Source: Bacteroidaceae bacterium (GTDB lineage: Bacteria; Bacteroidota; Bacteroidia; Bacteroidales; Barnesiellaceae_A). Taken from it: DNA of 36,630 bases. The position numbers and the translations under genes are program-made. The stretch is taken from NCBI GenBank assembly GCA_017522135.1, contig JAFXAB010000010.1, forward strand, positions 1 to 36,630, given 5' to 3'. Below the pieces are notes generated by a model. That model did not search any database. It had not been told where the DNA came from and saw only the letters and a program-made list of their open reading frames with translations. Shown here piece by piece: positions 9,504 through 17,798 of the stretch (its first letter is position 1; each line of letters begins with the position of its first letter).

Positions 9504-12407
9504 ATGAAGAGAAAATTGTTGACAGCAGGATGTTTGGCGATTGTGCTTGCATTACCTGTAGAAGCAGGCATCGTGAGAGGCACTGTTACCGATAGTGCAA
9601 CGAAAAAGCCTGTGTCGGGGGTCGTTGTTTCGGCCGCCGGAGGTAGTAAAGTTGCAATAACAGCCGCTGATGGTACTTATGTACTGCAAGACGTGGAAGA
9701 GGGTAATGGAGTGATAGCCTTTGCAGGCGATCAATATGCAACTCAAGCGGTAGATGTGACCGTAATGCAAACCCCTACAACAGTGAATGTAGAGGTAGAG
9801 CCAATATCAGATGCTCAGAAGGTGGTGTTGGAGGATGCTCAAGTGTCGCGAGAGGATAATACCTTGCTCTTTGACGAGTCGATGCTTGAGGATGAGGGTG
9901 CGACATCGAGCCAATCGGTAGCGTATCTGTCAGGTTCGTCGGATGATGTGTTTGTGAGTGCATCGAGTTATGTTTTCAGTCCGATGCGATTTTCGATACG
10001 TGGATATGACCAGCGCGATCAAGCAACCTATATCAATGGTATAAACTTTACCGACACGGAGCGAGGCCGATTTAACTATTCGAGCCTTGGTGGTCTTAAT
10101 AATGCCACACGCAACAAGGATGTTGTGCATGGCTTGGATGCGATAGAATTTGGTTATGGTTCGCTTTCGGGTGCAACCAATATCAATACCTTGGCGGCCG
10201 ACTATGCAGCGGGTTCGCAAGTAGGCTTGTCATATACCAATAGAGCCTATAACCTGCGTGCGCAGGCAACCTATGCGACCGGCTTGATGAACAACGGATG
10301 GGCCTTTACCGGCTCGATAGTGTATCGTTGGGCCGAAAAGGGTAGAGCCGAGGGAACGTCGTACAATTCGTTGGCCTATTTCTTTGCCGCACAAAAGGTG
10401 TGGAACAATCATAGCCTGGCGTTGACGGCCTGGAACAATCACACCGAGCGCGGACAGTCGAGTGCATCGACACAGGAGGTTTATGACTATCGCGGTATAT
10501 ATTACAACTCATATTGGGGTTATCAAGATGGCAAGGTGCGCAACTCGCGTATTGTGCAGACAATGGATCCCACCGTGTTGTTGAATTATATATGGGATAT
10601 CGATAATGAGAGTAGCTTGAAGGTGGGTGCGGCCTATCACTATAATATGTATAGCAACAGTGCATTGTCGTTCTACAATGCCCCCGACCCACGTCCCGAC
10701 TACTATCGCAACCTGCCCGGTTTTCAATTTACCAATTTGGGGGTAAATGGTCCTACCGATACCGAAGATCCCAATTATGGTAATGTAAACCAGAAGTTGT
10801 ATGGTTTCTTGGACGAGCAATGGCGCGAAAACAATACGGATTTTACACAAATCAATTGGGATGCCTTGTATAGAGCCAACTACTTGAATAATGTTGCTAC
10901 GCCCAATTCAAGTGCGCATTATATGATAGAGCGTAGACATAATGACTTGATGGAGGCAGCGATGAATGCGTTGTATACCAATCAGCTAACCGATAAGTTA
11001 AAATTGACTGCCGGTGTGTCGGCCAAGTATGGCTTGGGCATGCACTACAAGACGGTGGATGACTTGTTGGGAGGCAATCAATGGATAGATATTGACCAAT
11101 TTGCCGAGCGCGACTTTGCCAACAATGCAATAATCGTGCAGAATGACCTTGACAATCCCAATAGGGTAGTGAAGGAGGGAGATAAATTTGGCTACAACTA
11201 CAACATGCACGTAGTGAAGGGTTCGGCGTTTATCGACAACTTCTGGAACACCCGTTTGTTTGATATCTACTATGCCGTAGCCTTGAACTATACACAATTT
11301 CAACGTGAGGGTTTGATGCGTAACGGTCGTGCCGAGGTTATAGGAGCGCAATCGAAGGGATATGGATTCAGAGCGATGTTTATAGACCCCAGCATCAAGG
11401 CCGGCTTGACCTGGAAAGCCGATGCTCACAACCGTGTGTATGCCAATGTGTTGGCCGAGAGTCGTGCGCCACTGCCTTCGTACAGCTATGTGGCACCTCG
11501 TGTGAAGGACAACCTTATACCGGGCTTGCAATCGGAGAAGGTGTTGTCGTATGACTTGAACTGGATGTTTAACTATCCCGGTGTGAAGGGTCGTGTAACA
11601 GTGTTCCAAACGCACATGATAGATGGAACGGAGAGTACCGGTTACTATAACGACGAGTTCCGTACGTATGTCAACCATACGCTATTTGGTGTAGACCGCA
11701 TCTTCCGCGGAGTAGAGTTGGGTGTAGATGTAGAGTTGGGAGCAGGCTTCTCGATAGAGGTAGCAGCCAATGTAGGCGACTATCGTTATACCGACAATAG
11801 TATGGGTGTAATGAGTGCCGAGAATGGATGTAATCTCTTTACCGGAGAGTTGCCTACCGACTTGTCGGAGACAACCGATATTGTAGAGAAGGTATATACC
11901 AAGGGTATGATGGTATCGAATGGTCCGCAAATAGCATCGAGTATAACGCTTGACTACTTCCACCCGTCGATGTGGTTTGCCGACATAACCTTGTCGTACT
12001 ACGACAAGAATTATCTTGACTTCTCACCTGCGCGTCGTACACAAATGAATATGTATGGCGGTACATATCCCGATAAGCTGGGCAATAATATGGTATATGA
12101 TGGCTATACCAATGAGACCTATCGCATATTGGGTAAACAAGAGCGACTGAAAGGCGGTTTCTTGTTGGATGCATCGGTAGGTAAGGTGTTGTACTTCAAC
12201 AATCGTGCTCAGTCGTTGAATATCAACTTGAGCTTGAACAACTTGCTTAATAATACCAGCATGGTGACAGGTGGCTATCAGCAATCACGTTTGAGCCGCG
12301 ATACCAAAAGCTATGGCAAGCCTATCCAGGCTGTTGATAAGTTCCCCAATCGTTACTACTATGCGTGGGGTTTCAATATGTTCTTGAATGTAGCGTATAA
12401 ATTCTAA
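9504..12407 (+). CDS. TonB-dependent outer-membrane receptor with N-terminal carboxypeptidase-regulatory-like domain
   Basis: This 967-residue protein has a signal peptide (about 1-21, LPVEA-G). A carboxypeptidase regulatory-like beta-sandwich follows (about 22-110: GTVTDSATKKPVSGVVV, then ADGTYVLQDVEEG). Next comes a plug domain (about 120-230) with FSIRGYDQRDQATYINGI and an AIEFGYGSLSGATNIN segment. A 22-strand-type barrel ends in the aromatic outer-membrane signature AYKF. It imports a bulky ligand across the outer membrane using TonB energy. It is not a SusC: there is no SusD downstream and it lacks the classical SusC plug extension. Instead it starts a three-gene operon with two OB-fold-type surface lipoproteins (36-bp gaps) and is divergent from a secreted EEP nuclease. 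The ligand is unknown; nucleic acid, nucleotides or a phosphorylated compound would fit the neighbours. The ATG at 9504 is directly followed by the signal peptide. Confidence 0.92.
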   Translation: MKRKLLTAGCLAIVLALPVEAGIVRGTVTDSATKKPVSGVVVSAAGGSKVAITAADGTYVLQDVEEGNGVIAFAGDQYATQAVDVTVMQTPTTVNVEVEPISDAQKVVLEDAQVSREDNTLLFDESMLEDEGATSSQSVAYLSGSSDDVFVSASSYVFSPMRFSIRGYDQRDQATYINGINFTDTERGRFNYSSLGGLNNATRNKDVVHGLDAIEFGYGSLSGATNINTLAADYAAGSQVGLSYTNRAYNLRAQATYATGLMNNGWAFTGSIVYRWAEKGRAEGTSYNSLAYFFAAQKVWNNHSLALTAWNNHTERGQSSASTQEVYDYRGIYYNSYWGYQDGKVRNSRIVQTMDPTVLLNYIWDIDNESSLKVGAAYHYNMYSNSALSFYNAPDPRPDYYRNLPGFQFTNLGVNGPTDTEDPNYGNVNQKLYGFLDEQWRENNTDFTQINWDALYRANYLNNVATPNSSAHYMIERRHNDLMEAAMNALYTNQLTDKLKLTAGVSAKYGLGMHYKTVDDLLGGNQWIDIDQFAERDFANNAIIVQNDLDNPNRVVKEGDKFGYNYNMHVVKGSAFIDNFWNTRLFDIYYAVALNYTQFQREGLMRNGRAEVIGAQSKGYGFRAMFIDPSIKAGLTWKADAHNRVYANVLAESRAPLPSYSYVAPRVKDNLIPGLQSEKVLSYDLNWMFNYPGVKGRVTVFQTHMIDGTESTGYYNDEFRTYVNHTLFGVDRIFRGVELGVDVELGAGFSIEVAANVGDYRYTDNSMGVMSAENGCNLFTGELPTDLSETTDIVEKVYTKGMMVSNGPQIASSITLDYFHPSMWFADITLSYYDKNYLDFSPARRTQMNMYGGTYPDKLGNNMVYDGYTNETYRILGKQERLKGGFLLDASVGKVLYFNNRAQSLNINLSLNNLLNNTSMVTGGYQQSRLSRDTKSYGKPIQAVDKFPNRYYYAWGFNMFLNVAYKF

Positions 12408-12443
12408 TCGAGTGATACCTTCAAAAAAAAAACAGAAAGCAAT

Positions 12444-13379
12444 ATGATACAGAAAAAATATATATGGGTAGCGGCCACTGTACTTGCCATGGGCTTGAGT
12501 GGCTGTGCCGAGTATGAGGCCGTTCCGGCAGATAAAGGAATATTGACAGAGGCCGAGGCCGATGCACTGACACCGACCGTGTCGATAGCCGAATTTAAGT
12601 CGACCTTTGACTTGGAAGATTTGCTCTTCACTATCAACTATGTTGATACCGAGAGTGATATATATGTGCGCGGCCGAGTGATAACAACCGACGAGAGTGG
12701 TAATATCTACAAATATCTTATCATACAAGATACCGAGACGGGCGATGCCCTGAAAGTGAGTGTAGATGCCGGCAGCTTGTCGGGCGCAATACCTATGGGA
12801 CAAGAGATAGTGATAAATTGCAAAGGTCTTGTGATGGGACGTTATGCCAGCATGGTGCAACTGGGTGTAGAGACATATAATACCTCAAAGAGTCGCATAG
12901 AGCCAGGTCGTATACCCTATACCGAGTTTATGTCGCGCGTGCAATATGTAGGGTATCCCGATGTAAGTAAAATAAAGTGTGAAGAGATAACCATCAGCGA
13001 ACTGAACTCGCGAATAGATGATGAGAGTATGTATGGTCGCTTGGTGCGCATCAATGATGTTCACTTTACCGGCTTGGGCGATGAGGGAGAGAAACTCAAG
13101 CCGGCCGATAAAATCTTTGCGCCATCGACCTACAACGGAACGTATAACGTGGGTTATCCGCAAGCACGCGAAATAGCCGATGCCAACAACAACAAGGCAT
13201 ATATATCGACCAGCGAGTATGCCCGTTTTGCCGACTATCCATTGCCCGAAACGTCTAAATGGGGCGATGTGGTGGCTATAGTAGGTTACTATAAGGACAA
13301 GGCCGACCGAGCCGGAGAGTTGCAACTGACTATACGCACACTCAATGACCTTGACGGCTTTTTTGGTACCGAGGAGTAA
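12444..13379 (+). CDS. DUF5689 domain lipoprotein
   Basis: This 311-residue lipoprotein has a lipobox of LSGC with Cys21. After it, AEYEAVPAD contains acidic residues of the kind that often direct Bacteroidetes lipoproteins to the cell surface. The body matches the DUF5689 pattern: TVSIAEFKSTFD, then IYVRGRVITTDESGNIYKYLIIQD, then GQEIVINCKGLVMGRY. This is an OB-like beta-barrel. A second half (about 170-305) has GRLVRINDVHF, an ISTSEYARFADY segment, GDVVAIVGYY and QLTIRTLNDLDGF, consistent with a second OB-like module. DUF5689 proteins in Bacteroidetes commonly accompany TonB receptors and secreted nucleases; this is recollection, not a search result. It probably serves as the receptor's surface ligand-binding partner, the role SusD plays in glycan systems. 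It is second in the operon, 36 bp after the receptor. Confidence 0.85.
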   Translation: MIQKKYIWVAATVLAMGLSGCAEYEAVPADKGILTEAEADALTPTVSIAEFKSTFDLEDLLFTINYVDTESDIYVRGRVITTDESGNIYKYLIIQDTETGDALKVSVDAGSLSGAIPMGQEIVINCKGLVMGRYASMVQLGVETYNTSKSRIEPGRIPYTEFMSRVQYVGYPDVSKIKCEEITISELNSRIDDESMYGRLVRINDVHFTGLGDEGEKLKPADKIFAPSTYNGTYNVGYPQAREIADANNNKAYISTSEYARFADYPLPETSKWGDVVAIVGYYKDKADRAGELQLTIRTLNDLDGFFGTEE

Positions 13380-13415
13380 AAAAGAGAACGTAAAACAATA
13401 ACCAATTAAATATAG

Positions 13416-15353
13416 ATGAAGATGAGAAAATTAGGATTATTCATGATGTTTGCAGCCACCATGCTATTGGGTGCGTGTAACAATTTGGGTGACGACTGGG
13501 AAGATAACTTTGGTGACGATGACAACACCGGAGATGACAATGGAACAGAGCAGTTGGATCCCGTCGGCTCGGGTACAGAAGCCGACCCTTATAACGTGAT
13601 AAAAGCCCTTACCGTGCAAGATGGCTCGATGGCCTGGGTGAAGGGTTACATAGTAGGTCAAGTAGCCGGCTCAAGCATTAGTGAGGAGTCGCAATTTGAT
13701 GCCCCCTTTACCGGTGCAGTGTATGATGATGGTACAGTAGCAACAGCCGGAACGAATATTCTTATCGCAGCCAAGGCTGATGAAAAGAGCATCTCGGCTT
13801 GCTTGGTAGTACAATTGCCTAAGGGCGATGTTCGTACAACTCTTGAGCTTGTAAACAACCCCGATAACGATGGCAAGCCTGTAGAGTTGTATGGCAAGTT
13901 GACCAAATACTTCGGCGTAGCCGGTATGAAAGAGACCGCAGCAGCCAAGTTTGACGGAACAACTATCGGTCAAGTACCCGAAGATCCTACTACACCTCCT
14001 GCCGATGCAGAGGGTGATGGCTCGGAAAACAATCCTTATAACATAGCAGCTGCGACAGCCAACCAAAACGGTGCATTGGCCTGGGTGAAAGGTTTTATTG
14101 TGGGACATGTGGCCGGCTCAAGCATCAGCAGCGATTCGCAATTTGATGCCCCCTTTACCGGTGCTGTGTATGATGACGGTACAGTAGCCACACAAGGTAC
14201 TAACATCCTTATTGCTGCAACAGCTACCGAGAATAACCCCTCGGCATGCTTTGTAGTACAATTGCCTAAGGGCGATGTACGTACAGCCCTTGACGTGTTG
14301 GCACATCCCGAGATTGACGGCAAGGAGGTTGTAGTGTATGGTAAGTTGACTAAATACTTCGGCGAAGCCGGTATGAAAGAGACTTCAGCTGCCAAGCTCG
14401 ACGGCCAAACAATAGGTGAAGGTGGTAATACCAATCCCGACACACCCGTAAATCCTGAAGTAGGTGAGGGTAACGGTACGAAGGAAGCACCCTACAATGT
14501 GTCGGCTGTAATCAGCTTGAACAACAGCGGTGCAAAGGCATGGGTAAAGGCTTATATCGTAGGTCAAATAAACGGTAAGAGCATCAGTAACGTAGAGTGG
14601 GAAGCACCCTTTGGTGTAGCCGATGGCTCGACACAAGGTACTAATGTTGTTATTGCCGACAATGTAGACGATAAAGATAATATAGTGCCTGTACAACTTC
14701 CTGCAGGAGCAGTACGCAACGCATTGAGCTTGCCCGATCACCCCGAAATGGATGGTAAAGAGGTGTTGCTCTATGGTGAGTTGGTAAAATACTTCGGTGC
14801 ATGCGGTATAAAGAATACTACATGTGCTATTGTAGATGGTACTGTGTATGGTATAGAGCCTGTTGATGCCGAAGGTGCAATACTTGAGATACCTTTTACA
14901 GCCGGTTTGGGCGATTTCGTTACTTATAGTGTATTGGGCGACCAAGTATGGCAGTCGGATAAGACTTATGGTGCAAAGATGTCGGGTTATGCCGATGGTG
15001 CAAGTCATGCCAATGAGGACTGGCTCATTTCACCCGCACTCAACCTCAGTGGTAAGAGTAGCGTGACCATTACTTATGAGCATGCCATCAACAAGGGCGA
15101 CTTGAACAACCTTACAACCAACCACACCATGTGGGTAAGTGACAACTATAGCGACGGTGATCCTGCAGCAGCAACATGGGAGCAAGTAGAAATTACTACA
15201 TATCCCGATGGAAAGAGCTGGACTTATGTGTCGTCGGGCGATATAGCTGTGCCTGCCGCATACTTGAAGGATAATGTACGTTTTGCCTTCAAATACTTGT
15301 GTAGCGATGCCGAGTCGGCTACATGGGAGGTGAGAAATCTTGTTGTTAAGTAA
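13416..15353 (+). CDS. Surface lipoprotein with three tandem OB-like repeats and a C-terminal jelly-roll domain
   Basis: This 645-residue lipoprotein has a lipobox (LLGAC, Cys21) followed by a very acidic linker (residues 24-45, many Asp), typical of surface-exported Bacteroidetes lipoproteins. Three repeats of about 130-135 residues follow at roughly 51-185, 200-334 and 351-480. Each starts with G-[SDN]-G-T/S-x-x-x-PYN, then a WVK-[GA]-[YF]-IVG strand, a GTN-[IV]-[LV]-IA strand, VQLP-[KA]-G-x-VR, and -DGK-x-V-x-[LV]-YG-x-L-x-KYFG. This is the OB-like pattern of DUF6359-type domains. Repeats 1 and 2 are nearly identical in places; repeat 3 is diverged and lacks the Tyr-Asp-Asp-Gly loop. Residues ~487-645 form a choice-of-anchor J-like jelly-roll (EDWLISPALNLSG, then VRFAFKYLCSD, ending NLVVK). 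It probably binds an extracellular polymer for the TonB receptor encoded first in this operon. It ends at the 15376 terminator. The ligand is not known. Confidence 0.85.
   Translation: MKMRKLGLFMMFAATMLLGACNNLGDDWEDNFGDDDNTGDDNGTEQLDPVGSGTEADPYNVIKALTVQDGSMAWVKGYIVGQVAGSSISEESQFDAPFTGAVYDDGTVATAGTNILIAAKADEKSISACLVVQLPKGDVRTTLELVNNPDNDGKPVELYGKLTKYFGVAGMKETAAAKFDGTTIGQVPEDPTTPPADAEGDGSENNPYNIAAATANQNGALAWVKGFIVGHVAGSSISSDSQFDAPFTGAVYDDGTVATQGTNILIAATATENNPSACFVVQLPKGDVRTALDVLAHPEIDGKEVVVYGKLTKYFGEAGMKETSAAKLDGQTIGEGGNTNPDTPVNPEVGEGNGTKEAPYNVSAVISLNNSGAKAWVKAYIVGQINGKSISNVEWEAPFGVADGSTQGTNVVIADNVDDKDNIVPVQLPAGAVRNALSLPDHPEMDGKEVLLYGELVKYFGACGIKNTTCAIVDGTVYGIEPVDAEGAILEIPFTAGLGDFVTYSVLGDQVWQSDKTYGAKMSGYADGASHANEDWLISPALNLSGKSSVTITYEHAINKGDLNNLTTNHTMWVSDNYSDGDPAAATWEQVEITTYPDGKSWTYVSSGDIAVPAAYLKDNVRFAFKYLCSDAESATWEVRNLVVK
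13566..14855 (+). repeat. Three in-frame tandem domain repeats (period about 450 bp)
   Basis: Repeat units run approximately 13566-13970, 14013-14417 and 14466-14855. Copies 1 and 2 share long nearly identical stretches, for example around 13698-13746 and 14146-14194, where only a few bases (mostly third positions) differ over about 49 bp. Copy 3 keeps the protein pattern but little nucleotide identity. This indicates a recent duplication or gene conversion between copies 1 and 2 and an older origin for copy 3. Confidence 0.85.
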
Positions 15354-15375
15354 TAGCCTGTATGAGTTATATGAG

Positions 15376-15409
15376 TGCGTCATCCTATGTAGGGTGGCGC
15401 ATTTTTTTT
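15376..15409 (+). terminator. Intrinsic terminator of the TonB/lipoprotein operon
   Basis: A 10-bp stem (15376-15385 with 15392-15401, two G-U pairs) with a 6-nt loop is followed by eight T residues (15402-15409). It lies 22 bp past the stop of the OB-repeat lipoprotein. Confidence 0.88.
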
Positions 15410-15550
15410 GTTAAATATATGTGTCGTAAGTGTTAAAATTTTGCAAATAAGCGAGTGGAATTAAACCGAGGCAGAAGATGTAAGTCTTAACAACAAACGC
15501 ACAAACAAGCGGAAATAAATTAAGTATAACAAATAAAAAAACGAAAGAGT

Positions 15551-16174
15551 ATGAAAAAAGTAATGTTAATGTTGGTGGCCGTGTGTGCCATGTCGATGAG
15601 TACTGTAGTGAGTGCACAAGAACAAAAGCTTGAGGCAAAACGCTTGGATAGAAAAGAGATGAAAGAGCGACAGGTGTCGATGATGAAGCAAGAGCTGAAC
15701 CTTAGCGATGAGCAACTCATGCAAATAAAGGCCGCCAAGGAAGAGTTGGATGCTTCGCGCCAAGGAAGTCGTGAAAATATGAAGACTGCTCATGACAAAT
15801 ATCGTGCTACCGTAGATAAGGTGCTTACTCCCGAGCAAAAAGTGAAATTTGAAGAGATGAAGAAAAATCATCACGGCAAGAAGGAGTTTCGTGCTCAAGC
15901 CCGAGAGATAAAAAAAGGAGCTCACAAGCACATGAAATGTGATAGTGTGTGCGGAAAACATCACAAAGGTCATGGGCAAAAGGGAGAATGCCAATGTGAA
16001 ATGAGATGCGACTCAAAGCATCAGAAAGATTGTAAAGGAGAGTGCCCTCAAGTGAAGGATTGCGATAAGAAGCAAGATTGCAAGGGCGATTGCAAGGATG
16101 GAAAAGCCTGTGAAAAGAAAAATAGAGAATGTGCTAAGTCGAAGGACTGCAATAAAGATTGTAATAAGAAGTAA
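15551..16174 (+). CDS. Periplasmic protein with helical Spy/CpxP-like domain and 14-cysteine metal-binding-type tail
   Basis: The 207-residue protein has a signal peptide (about 1-22, VVSA-Q). A charged helical region (about 25-108) contains LNLSDEQLMQIKAAKEE and VLTPEQKVKFEEMKK, the two LTxxQ-like helices typical of Spy/CpxP-type periplasmic chaperones and of similar small Bacteroidales proteins. From residue 123 to the end the composition changes abruptly to Lys, Cys, His, Asp and Gly. Fourteen cysteines occur (130, 134, 147, 149, 153, 161, 165, 171, 177, 181, 187, 194, 200, 204), spaced mostly 4-7 apart in units like DCKGDCK, with histidines at 125, 127, 137, 138 and 141. The signal peptide holds the only other cysteine. 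The tail looks able to bind several soft metal ions. It is a single-gene unit with its own terminator. A role in envelope metal stress or storage is inference; the Cys-rich tail on this domain is unusual to me. Confidence 0.75.
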   Translation: MKKVMLMLVAVCAMSMSTVVSAQEQKLEAKRLDRKEMKERQVSMMKQELNLSDEQLMQIKAAKEELDASRQGSRENMKTAHDKYRATVDKVLTPEQKVKFEEMKKNHHGKKEFRAQAREIKKGAHKHMKCDSVCGKHHKGHGQKGECQCEMRCDSKHQKDCKGECPQVKDCDKKQDCKGDCKDGKACEKKNRECAKSKDCNKDCNKK

Positions 16175-16195
16175 TATTGGTTGAAAATGCAGCAA

Positions 16196-16233
16196 GCGAG
16201 AAGCACCGAGGTGAGTGTTTCTCGCTTTTTTTT
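16196..16233 (+). terminator. Intrinsic terminator after the Cys-rich protein gene
   Basis: An 11-bp stem (16196-16206 with 16215-16225, one G-U) with an 8-nt loop is followed by eight T residues (16226-16233). It lies 21 bp past the stop codon. Confidence 0.9.
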
Positions 16234-16289
16234 ATGTGTGGTTGTTAGGGGGTGTTGAAAAGGTTGCTACGGAGTGGTGTTGCAACCGG

Positions 16290-16303
16290 AAGGCCTAAAA
16301 GGA
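16290..16303 (+). repeat. Copy of dispersed AAGGCCTAAAAGGA motif
   Basis: This 14-bp motif in a G/A-rich stretch (about 16286-16332, with CATAAGGCCG following) recurs exactly at 24475-24488, also in noncoding DNA. The surrounding stretch has the same AAGG/GGCC/TAAAAGG texture at both sites. Confidence 0.5.
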
Positions 16304-16356
16304 CCATAAGGCCGTGGAGATGAAAAGGGGTATTAATAACTAAAATCATGTGATTT

Positions 16357-16389
16357 CTTGCTTAATAAATAAAATTATTTATATCTTTG
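16357..16389 (+). promoter_or_regulatory. Promoter for the AAA ATPase gene
   Basis: CTTG (16357-16360), a 21-bp spacer and a perfect -7 box TATCTTTG (16382-16389) fit the Bacteroidetes consensus. Transcription should start near 16395, inside or at the edge of the first operator-like motif. Confidence 0.68.
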
Positions 16390-16392
16390 CAC

Positions 16393-16429
16393 TATCGTAA
16401 TTTCTGTTACGGTAATGAGTGTTACGATA
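16393..16429 (+). promoter_or_regulatory. Triple TTACGnTA operator-like cluster
   Basis: TATCGTAA (16393-16400) and TTACGATA (16422-16429) form a perfect 8-bp inverted repeat separated by 21 bp. A third copy, TTACGGTA (16407-16414), lies between them in the same orientation as the downstream arm. The cluster lies across the predicted transcription start and 5' leader of the ATPase gene, a position suited to repression or to an RNA structure. Confidence 0.55.
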
Positions 16430-16442
16430 AAAAATACCGAGT

Positions 16443-17768
16443 ATGAGATTTTTTGATAGAGAAGCTGAATTTGAAAAGCTAAGAGAAATTGAAGATATTT
16501 CTCACGAGGTAGCTCAGTTTACCATTATTACCGGAAGGCGTCGTATTGGTAAGACAGAGATGGTTAAGAAGTTTTATGAAAACAAAACCATTCTCTACTT
16601 CTTTGTTGCCCGTAAGGCTGAAGCCGATTTGTGTGATATCTTCATTGATGAGATTCGTACAAAACTCAATATCCCGATGCTTGATGCGAAGGGGATGACA
16701 TTTGCTGCAATCTTTAAGTATATCATGGAACTGTCGCTAACCCGGCATATCACTCTCTTTATTGATGAGTTCCAAGACTTCTACAGGGTAAATTCCTCTA
16801 TCTATTCAGATATGCAGAATATCTGGGATAGCTACAAGAGTAAGGCTCATATCAACCTTGTTGTAGCTGGCTCGGTGAATACCTTGATGAATAAGATATT
16901 CAAGGATAAGAAACAACCATTATTTGGCAGACAGACCGACACTATTCATGTTAGACCTTTCAGACCATCAGTCCTAAAGGAGATAATGGCAGAATATTGC
17001 CCCGGTTACAAGAAGTCCGACTTGTTGGCACTCTATGCCTTGACAGGAGGAGTGGCTAAATATGTTGAGTTACTCATCGATAGGAAGAAGTTTACCGAGA
17101 AGAAGATGCTCGATATGTTCTTTGAGCGAGACTCCTATTTCTTGCCCGAGGGTAAAAATATGCTTGTTGATGAATTTGGCAAAGACTACGGTATATACTT
17201 CTCAATATTGACCCTGATAGCGCAAGGTAGAAATACGCGCTCGGAGTTGGAGAATGCACTCAATATAAAAGAGTTGTCGGGCTACTTGAAAAACCTAAGC
17301 GAGGAGTATGGCTTGATAAGTAAGATGCAACCTATCTACGAAAAGTCAAACAATAAGAATGTCCATTATTCGATTAACGACCAGTTCTTGAAATTCTGGT
17401 TCCGCTTTATATACAAATATACACACATCATCGAGGCCGGTGGTAATGACAGATTGAGAACGATAGTCGAGCGTGACTTTTCGACATTCAGCGGGAAGTC
17501 TCTCGAAAGCTACTTTATTGAAGAGTTGAAAGAGTCGGGCGAATATACACATATTGGATATTGGCATGACCGCAAGGGTGAAAATGAAATAGATATAGTT
17601 GCCGAAGATGAATTGGAAAACAAGATAGAATTCATCGAAGTTAAACGTCAAGAAAAGAACTTTGACGAAGCGGTATTAAGAGCCAAATCGGAGTTGTTCT
17701 TCAAAGCAGTTGGTACATTCAAGGACTATGAGTTTATTTATAGAGGACTCTCAATAGAGGATATGTAG
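16443..17768 (+). CDS. AAA-type ATPase with C-terminal DUF234 / PD-(D/E)xK-like domain
   Basis: This 441-residue cytosolic protein is of the archaeal-ATPase/DUF234 family common in Bacteroidetes and archaea. The N-terminal P-loop ATPase has Walker A GRRRIGKT (31-38) and Walker B TLFIDEFQDF (D108, E109). The region VAGSVNTLMNKIF and the FGRQTDTIHVRPF segment (about 141-173) follow the STAND/MNS-like family pattern. A winged-helix linker region (about 245-300) leads to a C-terminal domain. There E355, D384 (NEIDIVAE) and E399-x-K401 (FIEVKRQ) fit a PD-(D/E)xK nuclease core. The family's biochemical function is unsettled; DNA-related NTPase/nuclease activity is plausible. It is a lone gene with its own promoter and a triple operator-like cluster, flanked by hairpins and a dispersed repeat. 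Such genes are often strain-variable, and this one may be horizontally acquired, which is an inference. Codon use is richer in AAG, ATT and TTT than in neighbouring genes. Confidence 0.88.
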   Translation: MRFFDREAEFEKLREIEDISHEVAQFTIITGRRRIGKTEMVKKFYENKTILYFFVARKAEADLCDIFIDEIRTKLNIPMLDAKGMTFAAIFKYIMELSLTRHITLFIDEFQDFYRVNSSIYSDMQNIWDSYKSKAHINLVVAGSVNTLMNKIFKDKKQPLFGRQTDTIHVRPFRPSVLKEIMAEYCPGYKKSDLLALYALTGGVAKYVELLIDRKKFTEKKMLDMFFERDSYFLPEGKNMLVDEFGKDYGIYFSILTLIAQGRNTRSELENALNIKELSGYLKNLSEEYGLISKMQPIYEKSNNKNVHYSINDQFLKFWFRFIYKYTHIIEAGGNDRLRTIVERDFSTFSGKSLESYFIEELKESGEYTHIGYWHDRKGENEIDIVAEDELENKIEFIEVKRQEKNFDEAVLRAKSELFFKAVGTFKDYEFIYRGLSIEDM

Positions 17769-17798
17769 TCAAATTAATCAACATACTGACTGATACAA

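Noticed and set aside
10998..11678. 226-codon minus-strand frame inside the TonB receptor
   Set aside because: Antisense shadow of a well-supported receptor, with no signal, domain or promoter.
9504..13379. SusC/SusD pair
   Set aside because: The receptor is not followed by a SusD/RagB-type protein. The next gene is a DUF5689 lipoprotein with OB-like strands and no TPR-rich SusD pattern.
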